Part shown: positions 42,749-54,600 of the stretch, in pieces
Layout: each line of letters begins with the position of its first letter
How positions within the stretch are numbered: position 1 is the stretch's first letter
NCBI GenBank assembly: GCA_905221605.1
Contig: CAJNDS010002237.1
Location: 106,001 to 170,000 of the forward strand
Source: Symbiodinium natans
Taxonomy: Eukaryota > Sar > Dinophyceae > Suessiales > Symbiodiniaceae
Reading direction: 5' to 3'
Length of the DNA stretch: 64,000 nt
Translations under genes and position numbers: made by a program
Notes under the pieces: model-generated
Seen by the model: only the letters and a program-made list of their open reading frames with translations
Told to the model about the DNA's origin: nothing
The model's database searches: none

Positions 42749-43921
42749 GCAATCAGGCTCCGTTCCGCTCGTTCGCAAGCTCCGCCATGTGAGGTACTTG
42801 GCGCTGTCCGACACTCACAGTCGCATCACCAGCCCTACTGACATTCTCGTCAACGCCCAAGGCGAGTCGGTGGTGCGGATGTGCCTCAAGCATGGGGTTA
42901 AATTTCTGTATCCAATTGCTGCTCGTGTTAGCAACAGAACTGGCAATGGCAACAGCGGCAAGAAACGGTTGCAAGAACTTCAGGAGCCGTGTCACCGTAA
43001 CATCCATCATGAATCATGATTCATTGTAAGACCTAAAGCCCAACAAATGCAAAGCGCCGTAGAGAAGAAAGGCGAAGCAATCTGCCAATGTACGACCATG
43101 GAGGTGACCCGATCCTTCCCTACGTGGCTGCATCAAGTTGGTCGTGCGCAGCATTTCAGGGCTGCACTTCAGATGCTCGTCCAGTTTAATCTGTGCTACA
43201 AGGGTCTTTTGGGGTTGTTTCGTCTTTAGGGTAAGGCTCTGTCTTGGTGGAGATTTACGAGAGTTTGCCTAATTTTTGGGGGAGTTTGCTCAGCCACATG
43301 TTTTTTCCCAGAAACCCAAAGCAACTTTCAAAGCATTCTTTTCAAGGATTTCTTTCAAGGTCTCTTCAGGGCTTCCAGATGCTTCCGGGGTTCTTTCTTG
43401 CTTTTCAGATTGTTGCTTTGTGGCGGGGAGCAGTTTGTCAGTTTTTTCTCAAAGTTTGTGGATGGCAAATACTTGGCCAAGACCCGGCCCAAAGCCCGCG
43501 ATCCTGTTTCGAGGAGTTGGACGAAGCAGAGAGCTTCTACGGTGTGCGCTTGGACTACCACCACGACACCTTTGACTCCAAGCTGAAGATTCGGATTTTG
43601 GGGTGCTGTAAGCCCTTGGCGTGGGATCGAAAACATCCCAACGCCTGTACCTGAAAGAATCGCAAGTCAGCAGTTGGGATCTGCGAGGAGACGGTGTATT
43701 ATACCGACCTTTACCAGCAGCACTGCGAAGACCGGGCACTTGTGTTGCGCGCCTTGGCAAGAGGTTTCAGCAACTCCCAGTTCTGGTTTTCCGCCGCGCC
43801 TTAGACTTGGGGGGCAGGAATCCTTTCCCCAAAACTCGATTGCAGAGGCAGCCTGCCGAAGTACAGCCAGTGTGGCTTCGTGCACCCTCCCACGGCCGAT
43901 GGTTACATTGCCATGGCCTAA
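42749..43921 (+). CDS. Exon series of an unrecognised gene (3' group)
   Basis: Segments with coding character: about 42752-42920 (RKLRHVRYLALSDTHSRITS and VVRMCLKHGVKFLY), 43514-43602 (ELDEAESFYGVRLDYHHDTF, GT donor), about 43690-43765 (ETVYYTDLYQQHCEDRALVL) and about 43855-43921 (LPKYSQCGFVHPPTADGYIA, ending TAA). They may continue the group at 40850-41515. Phases between 43602 and 43690 do not fit the simplest junction, so boundaries are uncertain. No domain is recognised. Confidence 0.4.
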
Positions 43922-44905
43922 GTGGCTTTCGTGCATTGCTGCGGGAGCCCCGTTGCCCCCCATAAGCCAATGAAGCCCGAAGCCAGAAGAAGGCCGAAGA
44001 GTCCTGTTCCTTGGGTTGTGGCGCGTCAGGCCTGGATGTTGTCCAGGACCGGCTCCGCTTTCGACTACGCACGGGGCTCAGGAAACTTCTCGTTTTCTGC
44101 CGTTCTCCACATGGCAAGTTCATACACAGTGTCGGTTGGCTGGGCACTTGGATGTACATGAACCCTAAGCCCTAAACCCAAAACCCCGGAAACTTGGCTT
44201 AGACTCTACTTCCCTTCAACAACCCGAGGGCCTCGTACATTCTTGTGAGGTTCCCAAAGCCAAGCAGCAAGTCGGCTTCCGAGCCTGGAATGCGCCTCGG
44301 AACGGAAGTTTTTGGGATTATTGACTTGAGACACTGTGCTGAGGGCTCTTGGGTTAGTCTACGGTATCTTCGATTGCCTGGAGAAGTTCTGACGTTTGCG
44401 CGGCATGTTCAATAGTTCGAAGGTGAGTTATTTAGAGTTCGACGCTTTCGTATTGGAGTCTACCATGAGCTTGGCGTGGTACAACAGCCTCACCACCAAT
44501 TTCGCCACTAGCCTGAACATACTATTTGGCATGTGCAGATGCGCTATGCCTGAGGTCCTCGCCGCGGCACATCCTGTCGACCCGAGAAGGTGCTCCGTGT
44601 GGGGGGGCCCAGCTTCGTCGAGCGCTGTTTGCCTACATGGATGGGCCTCAGGGGATGCTTCCTTTTTTTGAAGAGTGCTTTGTACGTTCGAGGCCTCTCT
44701 TTGACTTGCTTCGTCTTTGGGTTTGCCGTGGTTCTTGCGATGGTGGCAGCCCAGGTACCGGCAGGAGGATTTCTTGGTGGCGGAAGGCCTGGGGTGCCTT
44801 TTTTTTGGCGGTATAAAGCACGAATCGGGCTCAGAGCCCTTTCCCACCTCAAGGCCCCCAAGGAATGGCACCTTTTTCAGTCCGAAGCCTTATGACTTCT
44901 GACAG
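43922..44905. other. Probable intergenic region
   Basis: It includes a CCCTAAA-like patch (44160-44190) and an ATG frame at 44396-44671 (YLEFDAFVLESTMSLAWYN) with no family resemblance. The next clear exon begins at 44906. Confidence 0.4.
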
Positions 44906-45625
44906 GTAACATCTCGTCCTGCAGCCTCATCATCGAGGACCCGACCGGCTGCGTTGACAACGCAGCTGGGTGTCAGGTGGGGAGTATGAGATTGGAGTGC
45001 CCATGAGATTCTTTCATCCTCAGCAGCAAGGTCACGTGTGATCCGATGGAAGGCTAGGCTGCGCAATTCTAAACGTCGCGACTCTGCGCCACGCATCAGG
45101 AGCTGCCCTGGCGAGCACCCGCTCCCCTCTCTTCCCTAAACCCTATGATGCCTTGAACCCCGCAACCATAAAGATCAACATGACCGGTCCGAAAGCAGCT
45201 CGGCTGTGGGTGACCCTAATTGCAAGCTCGCCCCGAAACAGGCCCCACGAAGTTTGGTGGTTTCATGTTGCGAGGGGATGGACGGTCACGTTGCAACAGT
45301 CCGAAGCCTAAACTCTGCCAGATCCGAGGTAGGCTGCACCTGGAAGCCGATGTTCGGAAGTGGCAAATGCATCGAAACGCCGCAGGCTCTCGTGTCGGTG
45401 TGTCACGCAGAGAGCATTCCTCCGCGCAGGACAGCACGTGAAAGAGCCTGAAGCCACACAACCCTGAAACTCAACCTGAACTCCGAGGCATAGACCTGAT
45501 TCGTTTGGCTCCTCCAAGCGGTGAACTAATGTATGCTTCTCAAGAGGTGCCTTACACACTGATGACCCCGCAGCTCATTACGACAACGACAACAACGGTG
45601 TCGGCCGTGAGCTCGGAGCCTTCCC
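44906..45625 (+). CDS. Mosaic gene exons: first Cys pieces and Thr linker
   Basis: 44906-44976 encodes NISSCSLIIEDPTGCVDNAA, between AG and GT. 45329-45385 encodes VGCTWKPMFGSGKCIETPQ with a GC donor. 45574 to about 45625 encodes QLITTTTTTVSAVSSEPS, a Thr-rich linker. The true first exon, which should carry a signal peptide, is not identified. Confidence 0.5.
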
Positions 45626-48600
45626 GTGTTGAGAGGCAGAACAGTTTAGGGTAAGAGGTAAGAGCAGGTGTGTACTGACATGGGGGCCCGATAGGAGTAT
45701 GGAAGAGACCTGCGTCAGATGTTTTGCAGGCATTGCAGACGCAGCCTGCCAAAGTCCCCAAACCGGCTCTCTTTAGGCATGTGTAGACCGCACTTATACA
45801 GCCCAAAAAGGTACGGGCCAGCGGCGGATTTTGGGGATTCAAAGAAGGGCAACGCCAGCTCCTGCATGCTGCATACGGGGCTCTCCTCGTGAGCGCGTGT
45901 CTGCTTTAAGAAGGGCTGCAAGGCTTGGACAATCAGCTCTGCCAACATGATCTCCGATCCAGTAGAATCCACAAGGCTTCAACACAATGCCAAGAAACGA
46001 TGAAAAACCACCGAAGGGTCTTTCGGCTCTTGTCGTCCTTGCAACTCGAGGCCACAACCTTCACCTCGACGACCAGCTCGACCTTCACTGTACTTCCGGG
46101 TCAGTGTCGGCCGCCAACCGCGGATTCCGCCGTTGATCTCTCGGACTGCCAGGGGAAGGAGGTGTTGGGGCTTCGAGCAGCAATCGAGCACCCCCCCCTT
46201 CTTTTTTTGAAGATCCCGAAACCCTAAGCCTGTGTTCCTTTGAGGCTTTCAGGGTTGATGGGCCAACCGGGCCTCTGGATCGGAGCATGAAAAGTCGAGG
46301 GTTTTAGGTAGCCTTGGCGGTTTGGAAGCCTGAATCCTCCAGGTGGGACAGACGTGCCAGGCGTCCTGCTTGCCCAGCTTTGACGGCTCTCCGACGTGCC
46401 CTGGCAGCCACGGTGCACCGAAACCATCCGAAACCCTCAACGACTTTGCGCTCCCCTTCAAAAAGACATGGGGGTTTATGAAAATAGGGACCCCTAATAT
46501 GGCCCCCACCAAATTGTAGGATTTCCTGATAACCGGGACCGCCCTATTTTCGGAAACCCTCAAATCCTAAAAGCCCAGGACGCTGACGTGCAGTGAGGAG
46601 CCGTCTGGGAACGCATTCGTTGGGGCGATGCCGGTCTGCCGTGGCTTTGGCAGCATAGAGGGGGTTTAGGGTTAGGGTTTAGGCTTTAGGGTTTAGGGTT
46701 TAGGGTTTAGGGTGTAGGGTTGCGAGGCCGTGAACTGCAAAAACCTGCTGAGGGGTTTCGCGACAGAAGCAGTTCGGAGTCGAATGCTTCGAAAGGTCTC
46801 TGAAGTGTCTGCTGGACCATGTGTGGTAGGTAGCAGCATTCCCACATCACAGAGAATTATCAGAGTTCCTCCAAGCTGCTGCTCACACCTGCAAGAAGCG
46901 GATCTCGGGTTTGCGGGTTCAGCTCTGCGATCCGCCAGAAACCACAACGCAAACTATGACCTCGACCAGCACAAAGACTGAACTGGTCATCTGTTCTGGA
47001 TGCTTGGCCGCACAGGTCGCAAACCCTGTTGCCCCCGAGTTGGAGCCGGAGTTGGGATTGGGAGCTTGTGCTTCCCCAAGAACTGAAAGGGGGCACAGTC
47101 ACAGAGGGACGTCTCCCGTTTCCTTCACAAGCAGGACCCTGAAATCCCTGAACAACAAAACTCGAGCTTGGACATGGGGGTGTGGGTGCGCGAAATTGCG
47201 CGAATAAGGGTATAAAGCCAGGGTGATTGGGAGCCCTGGTGAGAGAGTCGTCGGGATCTGGGTGGTTCTTTGGGGTTATGACCGCTATGACCGCTATGGC
47301 ATCCGCGTGAAGCTGAGGTGGCCTGCCGTCAGGACGTGGTGTCATCACCAGTGACTGCGTGGACAAAGCCAACGGTCAGACCTGTCAGGCAGGTGCCACG
47401 TTCACTGTGTAGGAGCCGAACCCTGAACAGCTTTGCGCAGGCGACTTGCGACACGGGCTTTCAGGGAGGCCCCGCAGAGTATTACTGCCACTTCGCCGCG
47501 GATGTTTTTTTGTGCTACCCTGGCCTGGTGAGAGCAGTTTACCGCACCCATGATTTCGCCCAGCCCCCTTTTTGGGGTGTGGGTTGTGTTTTTTTGGGTT
47601 CCTCTTGTAGTACGGAGCCTGAAATTGGGGGTACCTCAAAAGGGACTCCACTTACAGCAGGCTCAACAACTGAAACCCGAGCTAGCGCTTACGTTTGGAT
47701 AGCTATTTGTAACATGTGTGAAGAGCTAAGTACCCTGTATACCCTTCTCTCACGCCCAGGTGAGCCCAGCACTGGACTCTTCGAGGGGCCCAGTCTGGCG
47801 TGCCTCCTGCCTCTTGCCTGCCAAACTTCCAAAAGCTTGAAAACTCGGGGGGAAAGTTTGAGAGGGCTCTGGCAAGGGGGCCAGGGCTGCTCCTGTTGAC
47901 CACTATCTAACGGCGCGATCTTTTCGGAACCGCCTAAGAAACAGCTCCCTTTGAGGACTTTTGAGTATGTTTGTCTACGAGGGTCGTCGTGTACCGAGGC
48001 CGAGCTGCTCTACTTCGAGCCTCCCAACGGGCTTCGATGCCTCCGACTGCGCCTTTGCTTCTACGGGACATGGGCTTACGAAAGTAGGGGATCCCCAAAA
48101 AGTCCCCCCAAATAGTAGGATATAAGGTACCCTCAAGTTCGGAGACCCCCACATGGCAATGAGATTAGAATGCGGGACGCATGCTTCCAAGCTCATGGAT
48201 TGCTTCGCCGACTCACATGATGTTCCTCTCGACTATCCATAGACATTTCGTAGATGCCCAGCTGCGCCCGAGCTTCCCCAAGAGTTCTGGGGAGCCCCGC
48301 GAGCATCCTCAAATGCGAGGGATCCCAAACGCGGAGGGGGAGCGAGTGAGGCGAACCTGAAACCAGTGGTGACTCACAACCTCATCCCTACCCCAGGTCC
48401 TCAGCCCCCGAACCAAGGCGACAATACAGAGGTAGGGAGCATCTGCTTCCTGCGGTGTCCTGCTGGATATCTGGCCGCTCAGTCTGTGTGCCCCAGCCTT
48501 GAGGGTCCGGGTTTTCCTGGAGCATGTGCATGTGTTCTGCAGTCATGAGGGTGTCCACATCTGGGCCTCGGAGCGCTTTCTCTCTTGGGGGGAAGTTGAA

Positions 48601-51600
48601 CTCCTGCCGCAGGTATTCTTGTGGGATTGATCAGAACTTCACCGGAACCCCGCCCGTCTGTGAGAGGATCCAGTGCAGCGTCAGCATCCTGGCAAAGCCC
48701 CAGAGGGTTCGGGTACAGCTCCTTTAGCCTCACTAAGCCCCCAAAGTCCTCTGCATTGTACAGGTGGAGCTCTTATAACTTGGGTGTGTATGGAGGTTCA
48801 CTGGTGGTTGCCGGCACATTGTAGGCTGAACCCTTGTGATCCGTAAGGCTCGATCCCTTTTGACATCGGCGCGAACACCACGGCGTGCCTGGGCACGGTG
48901 GCGGGTGACTCGTGTGAGGCACGGCCCTGAACTGTAAGCTGGCCCCAAACCCCGAAAACTCAATCTCAACACCGGAGCCCTAAACTCTACGAGGCCCTTG
49001 TGTCATGATCCTTCATGCAGAGGTGACGTGCATGTACGGCTACGAGGGCAGCCCGGCGAACCAGTCATGCGGCGCCGACGGCATGTTCACTGGATCGGCC
49101 ACTTCCTGCACACGAAAGGTGGGGGAAGCTGGCTGCGGAAGAGTTGGCTTTTAACGGATCTTAAGCGCTTGACGGCTGAACGGCTTAACGAGACTTTCTG
49201 AAGAGAAGAGGGCAGGTCCTGGGGCTTAAAGGTGGCAGACCCTCCTGGTTTCAATGTCGAAACACTCTGTGGAACCGAGTTTGGTAGGCCTGCCCGATTC
49301 CTTCGGACATGGTGGGTGATCTATCCTTCTCCACGGACTGTGCGGGCGTAAAGCACGGAGATCTTTGCCGCCTGGTGCAAGCAGTTCACGCAGGGGGTTC
49401 TTGGGGTCTTCGAGATGTTGACCCAGTTGGGAACATCTTCCAACCGCTGAGCTCTCACCTCTGAGGCATGGGCACGTGCAACGAGGGCTACTCCGGCTCC
49501 CCCAAGCAGATGGCGCCTGGTGTGTTTAGACAATTGTACACACCAGTTTGATTGGTCTGCTGCTTTGGGCTGTGAGCAGTCCGGCAGCAGCAAAGGACTG
49601 TGACAATGGCATCTTGCTGGGTGAGAAGCCCAATTGTACTGCGCTGATTTGCTTCTTGGAAGCAAGAGATGTATCTTGTTTCTGAGTTCCCCAAAACAAG
49701 CGGCTTATTGTAACTGCCCCACCCCAAAAGGAGGAGAGGAAAGACGGTGATGGCTCGGAGCCGCAAGCCTTCTTTCCGAGCATGTGGCGCCTCAAAGTTT
49801 GGAAGGGTGCACCGACTCCCCCACAGCCAAAAGCTTCCCCCCCCCAAGAAAGCCTGGAATTCCATGGGGCTACAAATGATGTTCCTCGATTTGTTCCATC
49901 TTCCGATGCCTGCAATCCCTAAACCCTAAACCCCACTAGAACCCAAACCCAAAACCCAAACCCGAAACCCTTATAACAACAGACCAAGCCTTCCAGAATC
50001 CGAAGGCTCCTTGGAAGGCGTGTCAATTGGGGTCGGAGTCACGGCCGAGGCCTTGGAGGGCTTTTTTTTTTGGGATTTAGGTGACTTAGGGTCTTGGGGG
50101 GGGGGGGGATGTAGGCTTGAGGGTTTTCTAAGGGGATTTAGGCATGCTCACGGCATCTGGGGTTCGTGGACAGCCCGCCCTGGGGGGAGGCATGCGTCGG
50201 GACCACCACGGGTCGCAGCTGTGATCTGGGCTGCACCCGCGGATACGAGGGCGTCGGAGGCATGACTTGCACTTATCCTCGGGCGTAGAGTCTTGAGCTT
50301 ATGGCCTAGGGTTGGGGATTCTTGTTGCCTTGGAATTCTGAGCAGTTCCGGAACTGGGAAGTGAAGCCGAGGATCCGCGAACATGTCTTGCCAGACGGAC
50401 GGCAGCTTCGCACGCAGCACCTTCTCTTGCGCGCCAACGAAGTGCAGCACCCTCAGACTCCCCCTGAAGCGCCCAACCGTTCCCCATGTCAGTTTAGGGT
50501 CTGAAGTTGCGCCGACCTGGTGACTTTCGGGACTGTTCTTCCCAAGGCTTATCGCTCTCGTCGATTTCACCGTTCTCGGAGCCACAGTTCGCGGACTCCT
50601 GCGTGAACCAGACCTATGGGGACATTTGCACAACCTTCTGCGCGACAGGCATGGTTTGGCCTTTGGCTGTCAAAAAGGGATGCCTGGAAAGCAACGATGC
50701 TGAAAAGACTCGATTCGAGGCTGGGATATCCAGGGCAACGCGACAGTGATGGTATGTGACGCCACGCCGGAAACCAGTGCACGCTATGCGGAGTTCGTGG
50801 GCCTCATCCCCGCCGAGAACTCCACCGGTCCTGTGTCCTGGCCGCTTCGGGCTCTGACATTGACCTGTTTACATGCATCATTGTCTGGGCCCCATCGTGT
50901 TAGTTAGGCGTTAGGGCGCTAGACGTGGTGCCACAAGCAATCTGGCTGCTTGGCGCCCGAAAATAGCAGGGATCTGAAGCAAGGTGTGCATGAGCAAGAT
51001 GTGCGTGACCGGAGTTCCAAGCCGACGGGGCATTGAGCATGACTGCGTCGGCAAGACCACTTTGCAGACTTGCTCCGTTCCGTGGCCTGTTGCTTGTAGG
51101 GCATTGGGTTTCGGTGCTGGGAATTTCGGGGAGGCTTGGGGGTCTGGATGGGTGTTGAGGGTTCAGTCTGCGTTGCTTCTTGACAGTATGTAGGACTAAA
51201 GGTGCAGCCAAGGAGCATCGTGTGGGTCTGAGGTTTGGGTTGGGTGAGGAGAGCTGGGTTGAGTGACAGTCAGTAGCTAGCCCTGCATAGTCACAGGATG
51301 CTTGTTGATTCCAGGAGCCGTGAAGCCATACAGCTCCCAAGACATATGTGCAAACTTCTGAATGAGGGAACGAGGGTTGGAAACCAGCCTGCCGGTGGGG
51401 AATCTGGGAAGACAAGTGCGGGATTCGGTGATCCCAGTTGCTTTGGGAAGCAAAGCCAGGTCACGGCGGCGTTCGGCTTCACCATGCCGCCTTGGCTCAA
51501 AAGAGGGAGAGGCTTCCCGAGGTTGTCGTGAAAGCCCCCTTGAACACGGACCTGGCGAGCATTGCGAGAGGTCCAGGCTGAGCCCTACCCCGAACCCAAC

Positions 51601-54600
51601 GCAGCGCAAGGACAGCAACGCCCCTGACGTGTGGTGTGGATGGTGGCTTCCGGGGCAATGTGCCAGAGGCGCTCAGAAAACCCCAAACGGGCCAGACCCT
51701 CACTCGAACCACATCAACCCTTCCTTTGCGCAACTTCTGGGAGCGCTGCAGTTGATTCCATGGGTCCAGGTGGCAGAGGCCACATGCGCCGCACCCGACT
51801 TCGGCGAGGGTGTCGGCAGCACCTGTGGTCGCTGGGGTGCTCTTAAGGCCGAGGGCATCGTAGAATTCTTAGGGCTTTTGAGGTTTAGGGGCGACTCGGT
51901 TCAAAGCAGGGTCAGAAGGCGGCCAGGGCAAGGCCTGTTTAAGGTGCGACGTGCTCTATGGGGTTTTGGGGTTGTGGGTTTCTTGAACGCAAAACCCTTG
52001 CAGTACCTTCCTTACCTTGAACTCATTGTCCTTACCCTAAATCCTACTTAATTACGTCAACCCAGTTGTATTTGCATCCATCTGAACATGCATTCCGACG
52101 ATTTAGCCCTTCTGGCTCCATTTTCTTATCATTGAAGTGTATAGTGCCTTCTTCTCGGGTTTGGGGGGTTTAGGGCATTTTCCCACCCACAAGGATTTCG
52201 AGCTCAGGAAATCTGAAGATCGGCGCTGAGTGCTACGCCTATTGCTTGACCAACTACACCGGAGAAGTTCGGCTCAACCCCATGGTTTCGTTGCGAGCAT
52301 TGCTTCGGGGACCCTATGGAACCCTAAGCTTGCAACCCAAGTCCGAATGTTCGAATCCCACCTCCCAGAGTGCTTAAACCCTCGAGGAGCGCTGCTGAGT
52401 TGGATGGGATCGTTTGGAAAGTTACACAGACATGTCCTGTTTCTGAGGATGCCAGTTTCTGCACTTCCAAATTGAAGAGCCCTTTGAGCGCATGCTAAGC
52501 CAAGTGACAAGGATCCCCAGCCCTACCGCTGCGTGGCCAACGATACGACCGCCACCATCCAGGTCGAGGCGCAGGCCAGCCTCATCTCAGACTAAGACGA
52601 TATGATTGCCAGATTGTGCAAAAAGCATGATGCAGTCACCCTCACACATGGCATCCACGTGGCTTCAACCAACCACTGACCTGATTTCTTCGGCACTGGG
52701 CGAGCTTTGCATGCCCATGAGCCCGCTAGGTTTCTTGTTTTCAGGTGCCCCCTACTGCTTCATGCAGCTTTAGCGTGGCAAGCGTATTGGACTCCTTTTT
52801 CGATTGGGATAAGTACCGAACGCCAGCAAAACCTGCAGGGCAGCAACATCTCCTGTGTTGCTGATGGCGGCCGTCGGCTGGCCGAAGAGCGAATGCTTGC
52901 GGCGAGCTGCGGTCAGGCAATGGAGACTTTGTGACTGTCAGCTCGTCAACGGCACTCTAGGGCCTGTTTGCTTGGATAAGGTTTTTTTGGGTAGTGCAGT
53001 ATAATGAAAACATATAGGTATTGCATGGGAATTGCATCGTTACCTATGTGGCCCCCCTCCCCTCTCCCCCCGCAATGCAGCGCCTTGTGTCCCACACGAC
53101 CACTCAGAATCTGTTTGAACCCTCAACCCCTAAACGCTACACCCCTCAACCGGCAAACCCTTCGGCCCCTAAACCCTGCACCTCCCCCAGAGCAAGCTAG
53201 AGACCTCCGCTTGCCCCCAGGCCGCCGTGGATGCTTTCGGCTTGAACTCCATCGAGTTTCTGCAGCTCGGGCATGGAGAGTCAGACGGACTTAGGAACAA
53301 GGGTTCGGGGTTCTGGCCGGCATGGGATGGCTTAGTTCTCAGAATTGCGAAGAGGTGGCCCCCTTTAGAGGTTCGACGCGCTCTCTTCCTCCGCAGCACA
53401 AGGCACAGCTGCGACAGCCTCGTCCACGATGATGTGTGCATCAGCCATTGCAGCCGTGGGTATGAGTTGAGCGGCTGCTGGCATGCATTGAAGATAAGAG
53501 TGTTCCGAGCCGGACAAATCCAATCCCAAAGGCCTAAAGTGAGAACTCCACGTTGGAGGGCCTTCTGCGGCATGCCTCGGTCAATTGCATTGAGCGTGCT
53601 TGTACATGTACTAAACCCTAAGCCCTAAGCCTAAACCCTAAAACCCCAAACCCTACCGTCAGGGTCCTTTGAGTCTCTTGTTGGGAGCCCCTCGAGCCTT
53701 CGAAGTGCCGAGGCGCTGCTGCGCTGACCGTCTGTGACAACGGGGCATTGGTCGGCAGCGCCTCGGCGGCAAGCGGAGTTTAGGGAGGGTTTAGGATGTA
53801 GGGTTATGGGGGCTACCGAAAAAAAGGACCCCTAATGTAGACCCCAGAATGGTAGGATTCCTTTTTACTAAGGACTTGAGTAGGGTACCCCCGGATTTCG
53901 GAAATGGTGTATTCTGTGTTATCGACGATATGTTATGTGTTATGTGACATATATGGCATGCTGTATGTTAGATGACATATGTTTTATGCTACTCGGATGT
54001 GTTGTATATATTATCTTTATCTTGTACAGCAGATCGCAATGATTACTTAACCTCCGCAGCAAAGAATCTCAACAGTAAGAACAAAACGACAAAAACAACA
54101 CAAAAAACAACACTCCTGCTAAACCGGAAAAGGGGGGGGGGTTTGGGAAAAAGCAAAAACACAACCACAAAAACATCAAGCAAACTATTCCAAAAGCAAC
54201 ACTTCACTCCCAGAACAAAAGAAGCTTCTGAGACTCGCCGATCAGAGTGTCCCAATGGCAAGGGTCCCGAGAACGTGTTTTGCTTTGATTTTTGCGTGGC
54301 AAAGGACCGCTGCTGGAACAATGCCGTGTGATGCCCCTGCAGACACCAGAGGTCCAAACTCAGCCGAAACTCACAGGGGAGCCCTCAGAGTTCTGAGTGG
54401 GAACCATGAGAACAGTTAGAGCAGTAAGAACAACAAGAGCAAGAAGAGCAACAAGAGCGAGAAGAACAAGAAGAACAATAAGAACTATAAGCGCGATAAG
54501 AACAATCAGAACTACAAGCGCAAGGAGAACTGGAGGTGAAGTTGACTCCGCATCAGCGAAATAGACTACTACAAACTTCTACAACCCTGAACAAGTCCTG

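Noticed and set aside
44396-44671. A 91-codon ATG frame
   Set aside because: Plausible composition but no family, no splice partner and ends in a frame-shifted region; not strong enough to call.
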